Source of the DNA: Phocoena phocoena
Lineage: Eukaryota; Chordata; Mammalia; Artiodactyla; Phocoenidae
Direction: 5' to 3'
Length of the DNA stretch: 64,000 nt
Assembly (NCBI RefSeq): GCF_963924675.1
Contig: NC_089240.1
Location: forward strand, 117,433,680 to 117,497,679
Position 1 is the stretch's first letter. Each line of letters starts with the position of its first letter. The notes beneath the pieces were generated by a model. That model ran no database searches. It had not been told where the DNA came from and was given only the letters and a program-made list of their open reading frames with translations. Made by a program: the position numbers and the translations under genes. Below are positions 49,605-61,300 of the stretch, one piece after another.

Positions 49605-49742
49605 GGGCCTTCCTTGGTGGTCCAGTGGCTAAGACTCCGTGCTCCCAATGCAGGGGGCCCAGGTTTGATCCCTGGTCAGGGAACTAGATCCTGCACGCCA
49701 CAACTAAGACCCGGCACAGCCAAATAAATATTTTTTTTAAAA
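49605..49742 (+). mobile_element. Short CHR-type SINE
   Basis: 'gggccttccttggtggtcca' to 'cacagccaaataaatattt'. ACTTGTCA recurs on both sides. Confidence 0.91.
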
Positions 49743-49815
49743 AAAACTACTTGTCACCTTGATACAGGGTGCCCTTTATAGCTTTTAAAGATTTATCTTG
49801 CAACCATTCACTTTT

Positions 49816-50141
49816 TTTTTGGCTGTGTTGGGTCTTCATTGCTGCTCACGGGCTTCCTCTAGCTGCCTCGAGCAGGGGCTACTCTTCGTTGTGGTGCGCG
49901 GGCTTCTCATCATGGTGGCTTCTCTTGTTGCAGAGCACGGGCTCTAGGCACATGGGCTTCAGTAGTTGTGGCACGTGAGCTCAGTAGTTGTGGCTCGTGG
50001 GCTCTAGAGCGCAGCCTCAGTAGCTGTGGCACACAGGCTTAGCTGCTCTGTGGCCTGTGGGATCTTCCCGGACCAGGGCTCGAACCCGTGTTCCCTGCAT
50101 TGGCAGGCGGATTCTTAACCACTGTGCCGCCAGGGAAGCCC
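49816..50141 (-). mobile_element. CHR SINE, long form, antisense
   Basis: 'ggctgtgttgggtcttcatt' to 'gccgccagggaagcccc'. The flanks share CCATTCACTTTT. Confidence 0.93.
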
Positions 50142-51300
50142 CATCCATTCACTTTTTAAAAACAAATATTTATTGAGCACCTACTATGTGCCAGATACTA
50201 AGCTGTGGATAGATGTTCTGGGTAAAAGTAAAGATTCACAACCAAAAAAGTTTTGTGATATTGGGGGTAAAGCATACTGCAACATTCCCCAGCAAATACA
50301 CACACACACATTGCAACTCCCTGGGTATGGGCTATGTATGCAGCGTTTCCCAAACCTACTTGATGAGGTACTCCTTTGTTTGTTTGTGTGGTTGGTTGGC
50401 TGGTTGTTTGGTTGGTTGGAAGTTGGTTGGTTGGTTTTTTCCCTTCAGAGAGAGAGAGAAGACAAACAGAAAGCCACAGAGACAGCTACACAGACTCCAT
50501 GTAAAGAAGCACTTGTTTTAGAAGTCAGAACTCTCTGGAGATGAAATGACCGCCGTGGTGGGTAGAGAAGCCTTTCCCTACCACTAATAGGGTTGGAACG
50601 AAGGCCAAGCAGCTCTGTAGCAAGGAGGCTAGAGAGGACAATGGAGCGTGTAGGTGGATTGGAGTAAATGATCCTTCTTGTCCTACTTCTCCAAGAGTCT
50701 ATTTCTCCATGAACTGAGTATGTATTACCATTCCAAGATATTTAAATTCTACTGAGTTTATTAATGATTCCTACAAGGAAAATGATGGTTTATAAAGTTA
50801 AGTAAATTGGTATCTACAAGCATTTCCATTTTCTAGAAAGCGTTTTTACTCCAGATTCTGGTGTATAACCGCTATAATTCCAACCCTTGAGCTTTATGTC
50901 ACAGTGACACGCTCTTGTGTACAATACATTTATCCCTTCTCCGGGGTTTCTGTTCATACCCCATAGAAGAATACGAGCTCTGAACCATGCTGCACACACG
51001 TGCCATTCTGTTCAAGCGCCAGAGAGCCAGGGCAAATACTAACTGCTTAAAAGAGCAAATACTTCTATTCTCACATTTTCCTAAAAGTAAGAGGCAAAAA
51101 TGGCTCACAAATTAAAATAGAAAGGGAAATAAAGGAAATGTCAACCAGAAAGATACAATCTCTTTCAAGGCAACTGACCCACTGCCACAGCCAATATGAA
51201 AACAGAGGGGAAAAGTGTAGGAAATGATTAAAAGTAGATACTTGCTGAGCACCTAGTACTCCAAGATGGATATTAAAACCCTCACCTTACTCAGTGCTCT
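50142..51300. other. Mostly unique region
   Basis: An old 'atttattgagcacctactat' MIR/L2-like fragment at 50160-50215 and a (GGTT)n-type repeat at 50377-50437, then GA-rich to about 50462. No gene supported. Confidence 0.6.
50377..50437 (+). repeat. (TGGT)n-like simple repeat
   Basis: TTTG and TTGG units with occasional GGCT or GAAG breaks. Confidence 0.88.
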
Positions 51301-51319
51301 GTGGTGACCTAAATGGGAA

Positions 51320-51440
51320 GGAAATCTAAAAAAGAGGGGATATATGTATATGTATAATGGATTCACTTTGCTATACAGCAGAAACTAACAACACTGTAAA
51401 GCAACCATACTCCAATAAAAATTAATAAAAAATAAATAAA
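51320..51440 (+). mobile_element. L1 3' end fragment
   Basis: 'gattcactttgctatacagc', 'agcaaccatactccaataaa' and an A/T-rich tail. Confidence 0.88.
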
Positions 51441-51702
51441 ACCCTCACCTTACAGATGAGGAAACAGACTCAGAGAGGCTCCCATTCATGTACTTATTCA
51501 TTTAAGAAATTCAACCTGAACAACTGCTAGGCACAGGCACTGCTGTGTAGAATCTAGTAGATTTAGAAGAAGCTTTCACGGTGTCATCCATTTGGTTCCC
51601 TAACCTTCAGACAGGCAGAAGAATACACTCAATCAGCTCTAATGCAAATTACTAACTATATATAGTTTATTAACCTCCAATTTTCTTCCAGGAAGAATTT
51701 TT

Positions 51703-52069
51703 TTAATTAATTAATTTATTTTTTTTGGCTGCATTGGGTCTTTGTTGCTGCACGCAGGCTTTCTCTAGTTGCGGCGAGCAGGGACTACTCTTCGTTGCGG
51801 TGGACGGGCTTCTCATTGTGGTGGCTTCTCTTGTTGTAGAGCACAGGCTCTAGGCGCACAGGCTTCAGTAGTTGTGGCACGCGGGCTCAGTAGTTGTGGC
51901 ACGCGGGCTCAGTAGTTGTGGCTCACGGGCTCTAGGGCGCAGGCTCAGTAGTTGTGGCGCACAGGCTTATTTGCTCCGCGGCATGTGGGATCTTCCCGGG
52001 CCGGGGCTCAAACCCATGTCCTCTGCATTGGCAAGCGGATTCTTAGTCACTGCGCCACCAGAGAAGCCC
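51703..52069 (-). mobile_element. CHR SINE, long form, antisense, with an internal tandem unit
   Basis: Duplication TTCCAGGAAGAATTTT at 51686-51701 and 52070-52085. The ~20-base unit 'ggcacgcgggctcagtagtt' is repeated in tandem around 51876-51920, an internal expansion. Confidence 0.94.
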
Positions 52070-52413
52070 TTCCAGGAAGAATTTTATCCCAAACCACATC
52101 AAGAATGTTTATAAACAATCTTTTGCCAGAAACTCCATTATTTGTACACCCTGGAATTCTTAACAATGGTGCTTACTCTTAGCAATCATCTCTTTGAAGG
52201 TTCACTATTGCTGATGTGCAGGACGCAAATAAAATTAGGTTTCGTTTTGAGTCCTAAATCCTGTTGCGAGGCAGATGGGATTCTATGAGTGTAATTTTTC
52301 CCTTTCAATATGAACATCAGATACACTGTACCATCTGTAAACATTAATGAGTTAGCACATGCAACAGATTCAAGTGCTGTCTTGACAAGTGTTATGCTTT
52401 AAAAGGTGGAACA
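52070..52413. other. Unique region, no gene found
   Basis: No repeat or exon recognised. Confidence 0.6.
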
Positions 52414-52550
52414 GGGACCTCCTTGGCGGTCCAGTGGTTAAGACTCTGCACTTCCACTGCAGGGGGCACAGACTGGATCCCTGGTCGGGGAACTAAGATC
52501 CTGCATGCCGCACGGCGTGGCCAAAAAAAAAAAAAAAAAAAAAAAAAAAA
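52414..52550 (+). mobile_element. Short CHR-type SINE with long A tail
   Basis: 'gggacctccttggcggtcca' to 'cacggcgtggcc' plus a 28-base A run. AGGTGGAACA lies on both sides. Confidence 0.93.
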
Positions 52551-52661
52551 TAGGTGGAACAAATAAAAGGGCAATTCTGAAACCATCACAAAATGAATTC
52601 CCATTAGACTACAGGAGAACAAACTATGCAGTACTCTGTTCTACCATAAAGGTACAGTATA

Positions 52662-52889
52662 GGGACTTCCCTGGTGGTCCAGTGGTTAAGACTCCACGCT
52701 CCCAATGCAGGGGGCCTGGGATCGATCCCTGTCAGGGAACTAGATCCCACATGCCGCAACTAAGAGCCCGCATGCCACAACTAAAGATCCCACGTGCCAT
52801 GCTGAAGATCCCACTTGTGGCAACCAAGATCCCGTGTGCCGCAACTAAGACCCGGCACGGCCAAATAAGTAAATAAATATATTTTTTTA
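52662..52889 (+). mobile_element. CHR-type SINE
   Basis: 'gggacttccctggtggtcca' to 'acggccaaataagtaaataa'. Perfect 14-bp duplication AAAGGTACAGTATA at 52648-52661 and 52890-52903. Confidence 0.95.
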
Positions 52890-52903
52890 AAAGGTACAGT
52901 ATA

Positions 52904-54100
52904 AAAGACTCGCAAAATTCTGTACTAACAAAAGAAAACAAAGATTCTTGCTAAACCCTTCTGCTAACAACCTCCTTCCAATCTACTGTAATCCAACTCA
53001 CCAAACATCTAGTGGGTTTCTACCTGCTCCTTTCTGCTAGGTGCTGTGGCCCACTGGAATATGAAAGAGTTTCTCACCTTAAGCTCAAAAATTAACAGAA
53101 GATATGACATATAAACAACTGGCCATAATATATGGTACAGTATGTGCTATAATAGAAATATACAATATAGGGTATAGGGAGGAAGAAATTATTGCATCGA
53201 GATTGAGAGATTAAGAAAAAAGAAGCTTTCACAGATGATGTGACATCTGAGCTGAGCCTTGAAAAGTGAGTGGGATTCAAATACGTAGACAGGGGAATAA
53301 AGAAGGACATTCCAGGTAAAAGAAACAAGACACAAACACAGGAGTAGGTGAAGGCATCAGGGACTGTACATGCCTGATATGGTTTGAGTTCAGAGCATGG
53401 GATAGTCTAGCTAAAGCCTGACAGCAAGACTGGAAGCAAAAAGTGGAGAACTTTGCATGTCTCCAGAGGAGAGCAGGCTTCTGGAAAGCCTCTGATCCAG
53501 GATCACTGCCTTAGCACAAAGGTATTTTCCAAGCAGGCAACTCCTGCAACACAATGGCAGGGATGGAGAAACTGGTGGAGTCTCAAGTCAACTACCAACT
53601 TTTGGTATAACCTCAGGCAATTCACTGAAGATGCCCCAGGACTCAGGTTGTTTATAAGCACCTATACAACAAAATGTGTGGGAAGGAAAAGGGAAATGGA
53701 AGTGAAAGTCCTTCTTTCATGTGTTATAAACTCCAAATAAAACTTGGCCTGAGTACTAGATGCCCATTTTTTTTCAAAAGTTAACAGTTCTGAAGTCTAG
53801 AGGTATAGTAGACTCACCATCACATTTGATTCTGTTTTTCGTTTTTCCATCCAAAACCCTATATTAAGTAACTTAGAACAAATCAATTACAGTCAAAAAA
53901 AGGAAAAACAGGAAATTTAAAAAATTAATTCCCAACCTCTTTGTAGTTGATATATATAAATATATATATATACACACACACACACATATACATGTGCATA
54001 TATATATATCAATATATATCTTTAGATTTCACAATTGTCATTTTAGATGTCATATAGTACAAGATAATGTGGCATGAAAAAAGCAGAATACAAAACTGCC
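52904..54100. other. Mostly unique region
   Basis: TA/CA-rich low-complexity stretch at about 53949-54022; 53060-53400 resembles a diverged old repeat. No gene supported. Confidence 0.55.
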
Positions 54101-54109
54101 TGTTCAGAG

Positions 54110-54645
54110 ACAAGACATGGAAACAACCTAAATGTCTATCAACAGATGAATGGGTAAAGAAGATGGGGTACATATACACAATGGAATATTACTCAGCCAT
54201 TAAAAAGAATGAAATAATGCCATTTGCAGCAACATGGATGGACCTAGAGATTATCATACTAAGTGAAGTAAGTCAGACAGAGAAAGACAAATATCATATG
54301 ATATCACTTATATGTGGAATCTAAAAAAAAATTATACAAATGAACTTATTTACCAAACAGAAACAGACTCACAGACGTAGAGAACAGACTTGTGGTTCCC
54401 GGGGGTTGGGGGAGGGATGGATTGGGAGTTTGGAGTTAGCAGATGCAAACTATTACATATAGAATGGATAAACAACAAGGTCTTACTGTATAGCACAGGG
54501 AACTATATTCAATATCCTGTAATAAACCATAGTGGAAAAGAATATGAGAAAGAATATATATCTACATGTATAACTGAATCACTTTGCTGTACACCAGAAA
54601 CTAACGCAATATCGTAGTAAATCAACTATACTTCAATTTAAAAAA
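54110..54645 (+). mobile_element. L1 3' end, 5'-truncated
   Basis: 'catggaaacaacctaaatgt', 'tactcagccattaaaaagaa' and 'actatacttcaatttaaaaa'. Confidence 0.92.
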
Positions 54646-54682
54646 ACCCATCTATTCAGTATGATGTCAACTATATAATATA

Positions 54683-54762
54683 CTGGGCTGGCCAAAAAGT
54701 TCATTCAGGTTTTTCTGTAAGCTAGTATGGAAAAACCCAAATGAACTTTTTGGCCGACCCAA
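54683..54762 (+). mobile_element. Mariner-derived MITE (80 bp)
   Basis: Nearly palindromic: 'ctgggctggccaaaaagttc' at one end pairs with 'gaactttttggccgacccaa' at the other, with TA on both sides (54681-54682, 54763-54764). It matches the short mariner MITE known in cetartiodactyl genomes. Confidence 0.92.
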
Positions 54763-54787
54763 TATCTATTTTTAACCAAAAATCTGT

Positions 54788-54792
<5 letters not shown>

Positions 54793-54824
<32 letters not shown>
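54793..54824 (+). repeat. (TA)n microsatellite
   Basis: About 15 TA units just after the MITE. Confidence 0.93.
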
Positions 54825-54827
<3 letters not shown>

Positions 54828-54919
54828 CTTCAGTGTCAGCAGGGCTTTTCCTCTGGACCATAAAATTCTTTTTTTTGGTATATTTTCCACTTTTTTTTGG
54901 TAGTGATCATGTTCACTTT

Positions 54920-56225
54920 TTTTAAGTATACTTTTTTAAGAGCAGTTTTAGGTTTCCAGCAAAATTGAGGGGAAAGTACAGAGATCTCCCATATACTGCC
55001 CACTCCTACATATGCATAGCCTCCATTATCAACATCACTCACCAGAGAGGTACATTGTTACAACTGATGAAGCTACAATGACACATCATTAGTACCCAAA
55101 GTCCATGGTTTACATGAGGGTTCATTCTTGGTGTTGTACATTCTATGGGTCTGGACAAAAGTGTAATGACATGTATCCATTATTATGGTATCATGCAGCA
55201 TATTTTCACTGCCCTAAAACTCCTCTGTGCTCCACCCATTCATCCCCCCCCCCCACAACCCATGGCAAGCACTGTTGTTTTTACTTGTCTACATAGTTAT
55301 GCCTTTTCCAGAATGTCCCATAGTTGGAATCATACAGTATGTAGCCTTTTCAGACTGGCTTCTTTCACTTAGCAACATGCATTTAAGGTTCCTCCTTGTC
55401 TTTTTATGGCTTGATAGCTCATATCTTTTTAGTGCTGAACAATATTCCATTCTCTGGATGTACCACTGTTTATTTATCCATTCTTTCTTTCTTTTTGATA
55501 AGTTATGTTTTCATTTTCATTTAATTAAAAATATTTTTTAAATTTCTTTTCAGACTTCTTTTTGACCCAAGTGTTATTTAGAAGTATGCTGCTTAATCTC
55601 CATGTATTTTAGGATTTTCCAGTTATTTTTCTGATATTGATTTCTAGTTTAATTCCATTGTGGGCTGAGAACAGACACTGTATGATTATTTTTAATTTTT
55701 TAAAAAATTTTATTTTTGGCTGCATTGGATCTTTGTTGCTCCGCGCAGGCTTTCTCTAGTTGCAGCGAGCGGAGCCTACTCTTCGTTGTGGTGTGCGGGC
55801 TTCTCATTGTGGTGGCTTCTCTTGTTGTGGAGCACAGGCTTTGGGCGCGTGGGCTTCATTAGTTGTGGCTTGTGGGCTCAGTAGTTGTGGCGCACAGGCT
55901 TAGTTGCTCCACGGCATGTGGGATATTCCCGGACCAGGGCTCGAACCCTGGCAGGGGGATTCTTAACCACTGCGCCACCAGGGAAGCCCCTAAGCATTTT
56001 ATGGTTTATACTCTTTTAAATTTGTTAAGGTGATCCATCTTGGTCAATGTCCCCTGTGAGCCTGAGAAGAAACACTTTTTATTATATATTTATTTATATA
56101 TATTGAGATATAATTCACATACCAAGAATTCGCCCTTTTAAGTATACAATTCAGTAGATTTCCGTATATTCAAAGTTGTGGAACTGTCACCACTATCTAA
56201 CTCCAGAACATTTTCATCATTTCAA
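54920..56225 (-). mobile_element. Old L1 fragments, antisense, split by a SINE
   Basis: 'gttttaggtttccagcaaaa', 'ctcccatatactgcccactc' and 'tgtattttaggattttccag' are reverse-strand L1 text. It continues after the SINE ('ttgttaaggtgatccatctt', 'tataattcacataccaag'). Probably more than one element. Confidence 0.75.
55703..55989 (-). mobile_element. CHR SINE, long form, antisense
   Basis: 'tttttggctgcattggatct' to 'gcgccaccagggaagccc', within the antisense L1. Confidence 0.92.
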
Positions 56226-56229
56226 AATG

Positions 56230-57021
56230 AAATCCTGTAAAATGTAAATCAAAACCACAATGAGATATCACCTCACACCTGTCAGAATGGCCATCACCAA
56301 AAAGAACACAAGTAACAAATGTTGGCGAGGATGTGGAAAAAGGGGAACCCTTGTGCACTGTTGGTGGGAATGTACATTGGTGCAGCCACTGTGGAAAAGA
56401 GTATGGAGGTTTCTCAAAAAACTGAAACTTAAAAAAGAAAAAAGAACTACCAAGTGATCAAGCAACTCCACCCCTGGGTTTATATCCAAAAGAAACCAAA
56501 ACACTAATTCGAAAAGACACATGCACCCCAATGTTCACAGCAGCACTGTTTACAATTGCCAAGGTATGGAAATAATCTAAGTGTCCATCAACAGATAAAG
56601 AAGATGTGGTAAATATATACAATGAAATATTACTCAGCCATAAAAAAATGAGATTTTTGCCATTTGCAGCAACATGGATGGACTTAGAGAGCATTATGCT
56701 AAGTGAAATAAGTCAGACAGAGAAGGACAAATACTGTATGTTATCACTTATATGTGGAATCTAAAAAATACAACAAACTAGTGAATAAAACAAAAAAGAA
56801 GCAGACTCACAGAACAAACTAGTGGCTACCGGGGAGAGAGGGAATAGGGGTGGGGAAGTGGGAGGTACAGACTATGCGGCGTAAGGTAGGCTCAAGGATG
56901 TATTGTAAAACACAGAGAATATAGCCAATATTTTGTAATAACTGTAAATGGAAAGTAACCTTTAAAATTATATTAAATTTTTTAAAAATAATTTTTTAAA
57001 ACTTTCTGGGGAAAAAAAAAA
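56230..57021 (+). mobile_element. L1 3' end
   Basis: 'aaccacaatgagatatcacc', 'tactcagccataaaaaaatg' and 'tgttatcacttatatgtgga', ending in an A run. It abuts an inverted L1 piece on its left, consistent with twin priming or chance adjacency. Confidence 0.88.
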
Positions 57022-57029
57022 AGAATTCC

Positions 57030-57551
57030 TGTAGCATTAGAAGTCAGTACAGAAAGAGTTAACATAGCAGGCCTAGACTGCTTATCCTAAGAAAGGCTGA
57101 ATTGCAAAGTAAGCCTTTGGCTGGCATCTGGGAACTTGGATTCAGGAAGTAAACAATGCAGATTATGCTAAATACCTGCTTTCCTTCCGGGAGCAAGGAA
57201 AAATTTTGGTACCTGCTAGGCATTGGGTGCCTATGTAACTACCCAACAATATCATTCCTGCACTGAGCCTCTAAAGAGGGTCCCTGATTGGCAACATTTC
57301 ACATGTGTCACAACTTGTTGCTGGGGTAAATGATTAAGCACATTCTTTGTGACTCCACTGGGAGAGAGCCCTTGAAAGCTTGTGCCTGGTTTTCTCCAGA
57401 CTTCATCTCATGTGCCTTTCCTCTTTGCTGATTTCGCTTTGTATCTGTTTGTTGTAATAAACACTATCTATGAGTAGAACAATATGCGGAGTCCTGTGAG
57501 TCTGTCTAGCAAGGCATCAAACTTGGGGTGGTCTAGAGAACCCCCAACACA
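57030..57551 (+). mobile_element. Solo LTR of an endogenous retrovirus, family not assigned
   Basis: Begins TGTAGCATTAG and ends CCCCCAACACA (TG...CA), with an AATAAA-type signal near 57457. No internal coding region adjoins it. Flanking duplication not evident. Class uncertain. Confidence 0.6.
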
Positions 57552-57920
57552 CAGTCACCTCCCCAAAGGAAGAAGTAAAACTATCTCTACTTGCAAATGA
57601 CTTGATCTTGCTTGTAGAAAATAATAAGGAATTCACACACAGAGACACAAAAATGACAAAACCTTTTAGTACTAATAAACAAGTTTAGCAAGGGTGTAGT
57701 GTATTAGATCAAAAATCAATTGTATTTCTATTGTGCAAAGTATAACTGCAAAACTTATACTCTGAAAACGACAAAACATTATTGAAAGAAATTAAAGATG
57801 ATCTAAATAAATGGAAAGCCATCCCATATTCCTGAAATGGAAGACAATATTATTATGGTGGCATTACTCCCCTAATTGATATACAGATTCAAAACAACCC
57901 CTATAAAAATCCTAGCTGGC

Positions 57921-58229
57921 AGGACTTCCCTGGTGGCACAGTGGTTAAGAATCCACCTGTCAATGCAGTGGACACGGGTTCGACCCCTGGTCTGGGAAGA
58001 TTCCACATGCCACAGAGCAACTAAGCCTGTGCGCCACAACTACTGAGGCTGCGCTCTAGAGCCCGTGAGCCACAACTACTGAAGCCCGCATGCCTAGAGC
58101 CCATGCTCCGCAACAAGAGAAGCCTCCGCAATGAGAAGCCCGCGCACCACAACGAAGAGTAGTCCCCACTCACCACAACTAGAGAAAGCCCGCGCACAGC
58201 CATGAAGACCCAACGCCGTGAAAAAACAA
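57921..58229 (+). mobile_element. CHR SINE, long form
   Basis: Perfect 16-bp duplication AAAAATCCTAGCTGGC at 57905-57920 and 58230-58245. Confidence 0.95.
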
Positions 58230-58419
58230 AAAAATCCTAGCTGGCTTTTTTTATTTTTTGGCAGAAATTGACAAGTTGATCCTAAAATTCATATGAAAAT
58301 GCATGGGAGGCAGGTAAACCAAAACAATCTTAGAAAAAAAAGGAACAAAACTGGAGGACTTACACTTCCCAATTTCAAATCTTACTACACAAAGTTGCAA
58401 TAAAAACAAGACAGTGTGG

Positions 58420-58716
58420 GGCTTCCCTGGTGGTGCAGTGGTTGAGAATCTGCCTGCCAACGCAGGCGACACGGGTTCGAGCCCTGGTCTGGGAAGGTCC
58501 CACATGCCGCGGAGCAGCTAGGCCCGTGAGCCACAACTACTGAGCCTGCACATCTGGAGCCTGTGCTCCGCAACGAGAGGCCGCGATAGTGAGAGGCCGC
58601 GCACTGCGATGAAGAGTGGCCCCTGCTTGCCACAACTAGAGAAAGCCCTCGCACAGAAACGAAGACCCAACACAGCCAAAAATAAATAAATTAATTAATT
58701 AATTAAAAAAAAAACT
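58420..58716 (+). mobile_element. CHR SINE
   Basis: Duplication AAAAACAAGACAGTGTGG (58402-58419) and AAAAACTAGACAATGTGG (58717-58734). Confidence 0.94.
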
Positions 58717-59080
58717 AAAAACTAGACAATGTGGTACTGGCATAATGACAGACATAAAGATCAGTGGAATAGAACTGAGCATTCAAAAATTAGGCCATAC
58801 ATCTAGTGTCAATTGATTTTTGACAAAGACAAGATAATTCAATGAGGAAAGAATAGTCTTTTCAACAAATGGTGATGGGACAACAGGATATCCACATTCA
58901 AAAGAATGAAGTTGGACCCTTACCTTAACACCATATACAAAAATTAACTCAAAATGAACCAAACGCTGAAATATAAGAGCTAAAGCAATAAAACTCTTAA
59001 AATAAAATACAGTAATAAATCTTTGTGACCTTGCATTAAGCAAAGACTTCATATACATGATATCAAAAGTAGAAGCAACA

Positions 59081-59290
59081 GGGGCTTCCCTGGTGGCGCA
59101 GTTCGTTGAGAGTCCACCTGCCGATGCAGGGGACACGGGTTCGTGCCCCGGTCCGGGAAGATCCCACATGCCGCGGAGCGGCTGGGCCCGTGAGCCATGG
59201 CCAATGAGCCTGTGCATCCGGAACCTGTGCTCCACAGCGGGAGAGGCCACAACAGTGAGAGGCCCACGTACCGCAAAAAAAAAAAAAAAA
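59081..59290 (+). mobile_element. CHR SINE, GC-rich subfamily
   Basis: Perfect 16-bp duplication AAAAGTAGAAGCAACA at 59065-59080 and 59291-59306. Confidence 0.95.
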
Positions 59291-59491
59291 AAAAGTAGAA
59301 GCAACAAAAGAAAAAAAATTATATTTTTGCACTTCAAAGGACACTAACAAGAAAAGGAAAAGACAATCTACAGAAAGGGAGAGTATATTTGCAAATCATT
59401 ATCTGTTAAGGAATATGTATCTAGAATACATAAAGAACACTTAGTAATCAATAATGAAAAGGCAAATAGCACAATTAAAAATGGGCACAGG

Positions 59492-59695
59492 GGGGCTTCC
59501 CTGGTGGCGCAGTGGTTGAGGGTCCGCCTGCCGATGCAGGGGACACGGGTTCGTGCCCCAGTCCAGGAGGGTCCCACATGCTGCGGAGCGGCTGGGCCTG
59601 TGAGCCATGGCCGCTGGGCCTGCGCGTCTGGAACCTGTGCTCCGCAACGGGAGAGGCCACAGCAGTGAGAAGCCCGCGTACCGCAAACAAACAAA
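59492..59695 (+). mobile_element. CHR SINE, GC-rich subfamily
   Basis: Duplication AAAAATGGGCACAGG (59477-59491) and AAAAATGGGCAAAGG (59696-59710). Confidence 0.94.
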
Positions 59696-60844
59696 AAAAA
59701 TGGGCAAAGGATTTGAATACACACATCTCCAAAGAAGGTATAAAACTGACCAATAAGCACATGCAAAGATGCTCAACATCATTTAGTCATTTTGGAAATA
59801 TCAAGACCACAATTAGTTACCACTTCACACCCATGGGCATGGCTATAAGGAAAAAGATGGACAATAACAAGTGTCAACAAGTATGTGGACAAATTAGAAA
59901 ACTCATCTACTGTTCAAGGGAATGTAAAGTGGTTCAGCCCCTGTGCAAAACAGTTGTGTAATTTCTCAAAAAGTTAAACAGAGAGTTACCATACGACCCA
60001 GCAATTCTACTTCTAGGTATATAGCTGAAAGAAATGAAAACATACATCTACACAAAAACACATACAGGAATGTCAATAGCATTATTCATAATAACCAAAA
60101 GGTGGAAACAACACAAATGTCTATCAACTGAAGAATGGATAAACAAAATGTGCTATATCCACATAATGGAATATTATTCAGCAGTAAAAAGTAATGAAGG
60201 ACTGATACATGCTACAACATGGATGGATCTTGACAACATTTTGCTATGAAAGAAGCCACAAATTATATGATTCCATTTATATGAAATATCCTGAACAGGC
60301 ATAGAGAGAGATACAGAAAGTAGATTAGTGGTTGCTTAGGGCTGGGGAATGGGGAAACTGGGAGGATGATAGCTGAAAGGTATAGGGTTTCTTTTAGGAA
60401 TGATGAAATGCCCCAAAATTGGTTTCAGTAATGCTTACACAGCACTGAATGTGCTAAAAACACTGAACTATACACTTTAAATGGGTAAATTATATGGTAT
60501 GTGAAGTATATCACAATAAGGCTGTTACAAAATAACAAATCAAGGAAAGAATCGGTGTTTATAAGAAAAAATTTCATTTGAGCAGAAGTTGCACTTTTTC
60601 TACTTCTCCTTCCGAAGGAATTTAAACATGAAAAACAAACAGAAGTGGGCTCGACTTTTGGAAATGTATGTTCAGGAAAAAAGATGAAGGTTGTGCATAA
60701 AGGTAAACCACAAGGACATCACACGATCAGTAAGTTCACACAGTGGTTATATTTCGGTGCTATCTTAGGTGATGTATAAATATAGAATTCTGATTTTTTT
60801 CACACAAATATTTCTTGTAGAGGTAATATAGCACAGTACTTTTT

Positions 60845-61051
60845 TTTTTTTTTTTTTTTGTGGTATGCGGGCCTCTCACTGTTGTGGCCTTTCCCGTGGC
60901 GGAGCACAGGCTCCGGACGTGCAGGCCCAGCGGCCGTGGCTCACGGGCCCAGCCGCTCTGAGGCATGTGGGATCCTCCCGGACCGGGGCACGAACCTATG
61001 TCCCCTGAATCAGCAGGCAGACCCTCAACCACTGCACCACCAGGGAAGCCC
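60845..61051 (-). mobile_element. CHR SINE, GC-rich subfamily, antisense
   Basis: Duplication AGCACAGTACTTTT on both sides (60830-60843 and 61052-61065). Confidence 0.94.
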
Positions 61052-61079
61052 AGCACAGTACTTTTGAGTGCGTGCTTCA

Positions 61080-61300
61080 AAGACAGATTGCCTATATTCC
61101 AATTCCAGCTCTACCACTTACAAGTTGTATGACCTTGGACGAGCTGCTTAAACTCTCTGTGTCTCAATTTCCTTTACTGGTAACATGGAGAAAATGACTA
61201 CCTATTTCATAGGGTTATTGTAATGAGTAAAGTCGTTAACACATGCAAAGACTTGGAACAGTGTCTAGTATATGGTAAGTGCTCAATAAACACTGGCCAT
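61080..61300 (-). mobile_element. MIR SINE, antisense
   Basis: 'ccaattccagctctaccact', 'ctctgtgtctcaatttcctt' and 'atatggtaagtgctcaataa'. Confidence 0.87.

Larger units (their letters stand above)
57560..60540 (+). mobile_element. Old L1 3' half with four nested SINEs
   Basis: ORF2-like text ('gatgatctaaataaatggaa', 'aaaattaactcaaaatgaac', 'tggtgatgggacaacaggat') runs in order to the 3' end ('aggctgttacaaaataac'), with four CHR SINEs removed. Many stops; no function. Confidence 0.85.

Noticed and set aside
58783..59337. 184-codon minus-strand open frame
   Set aside because: It is reverse-strand SINE plus L1 sequence, not a gene.
59512..59961. 149-codon plus-strand open frame
   Set aside because: SINE body joined to degenerate L1 3' end.
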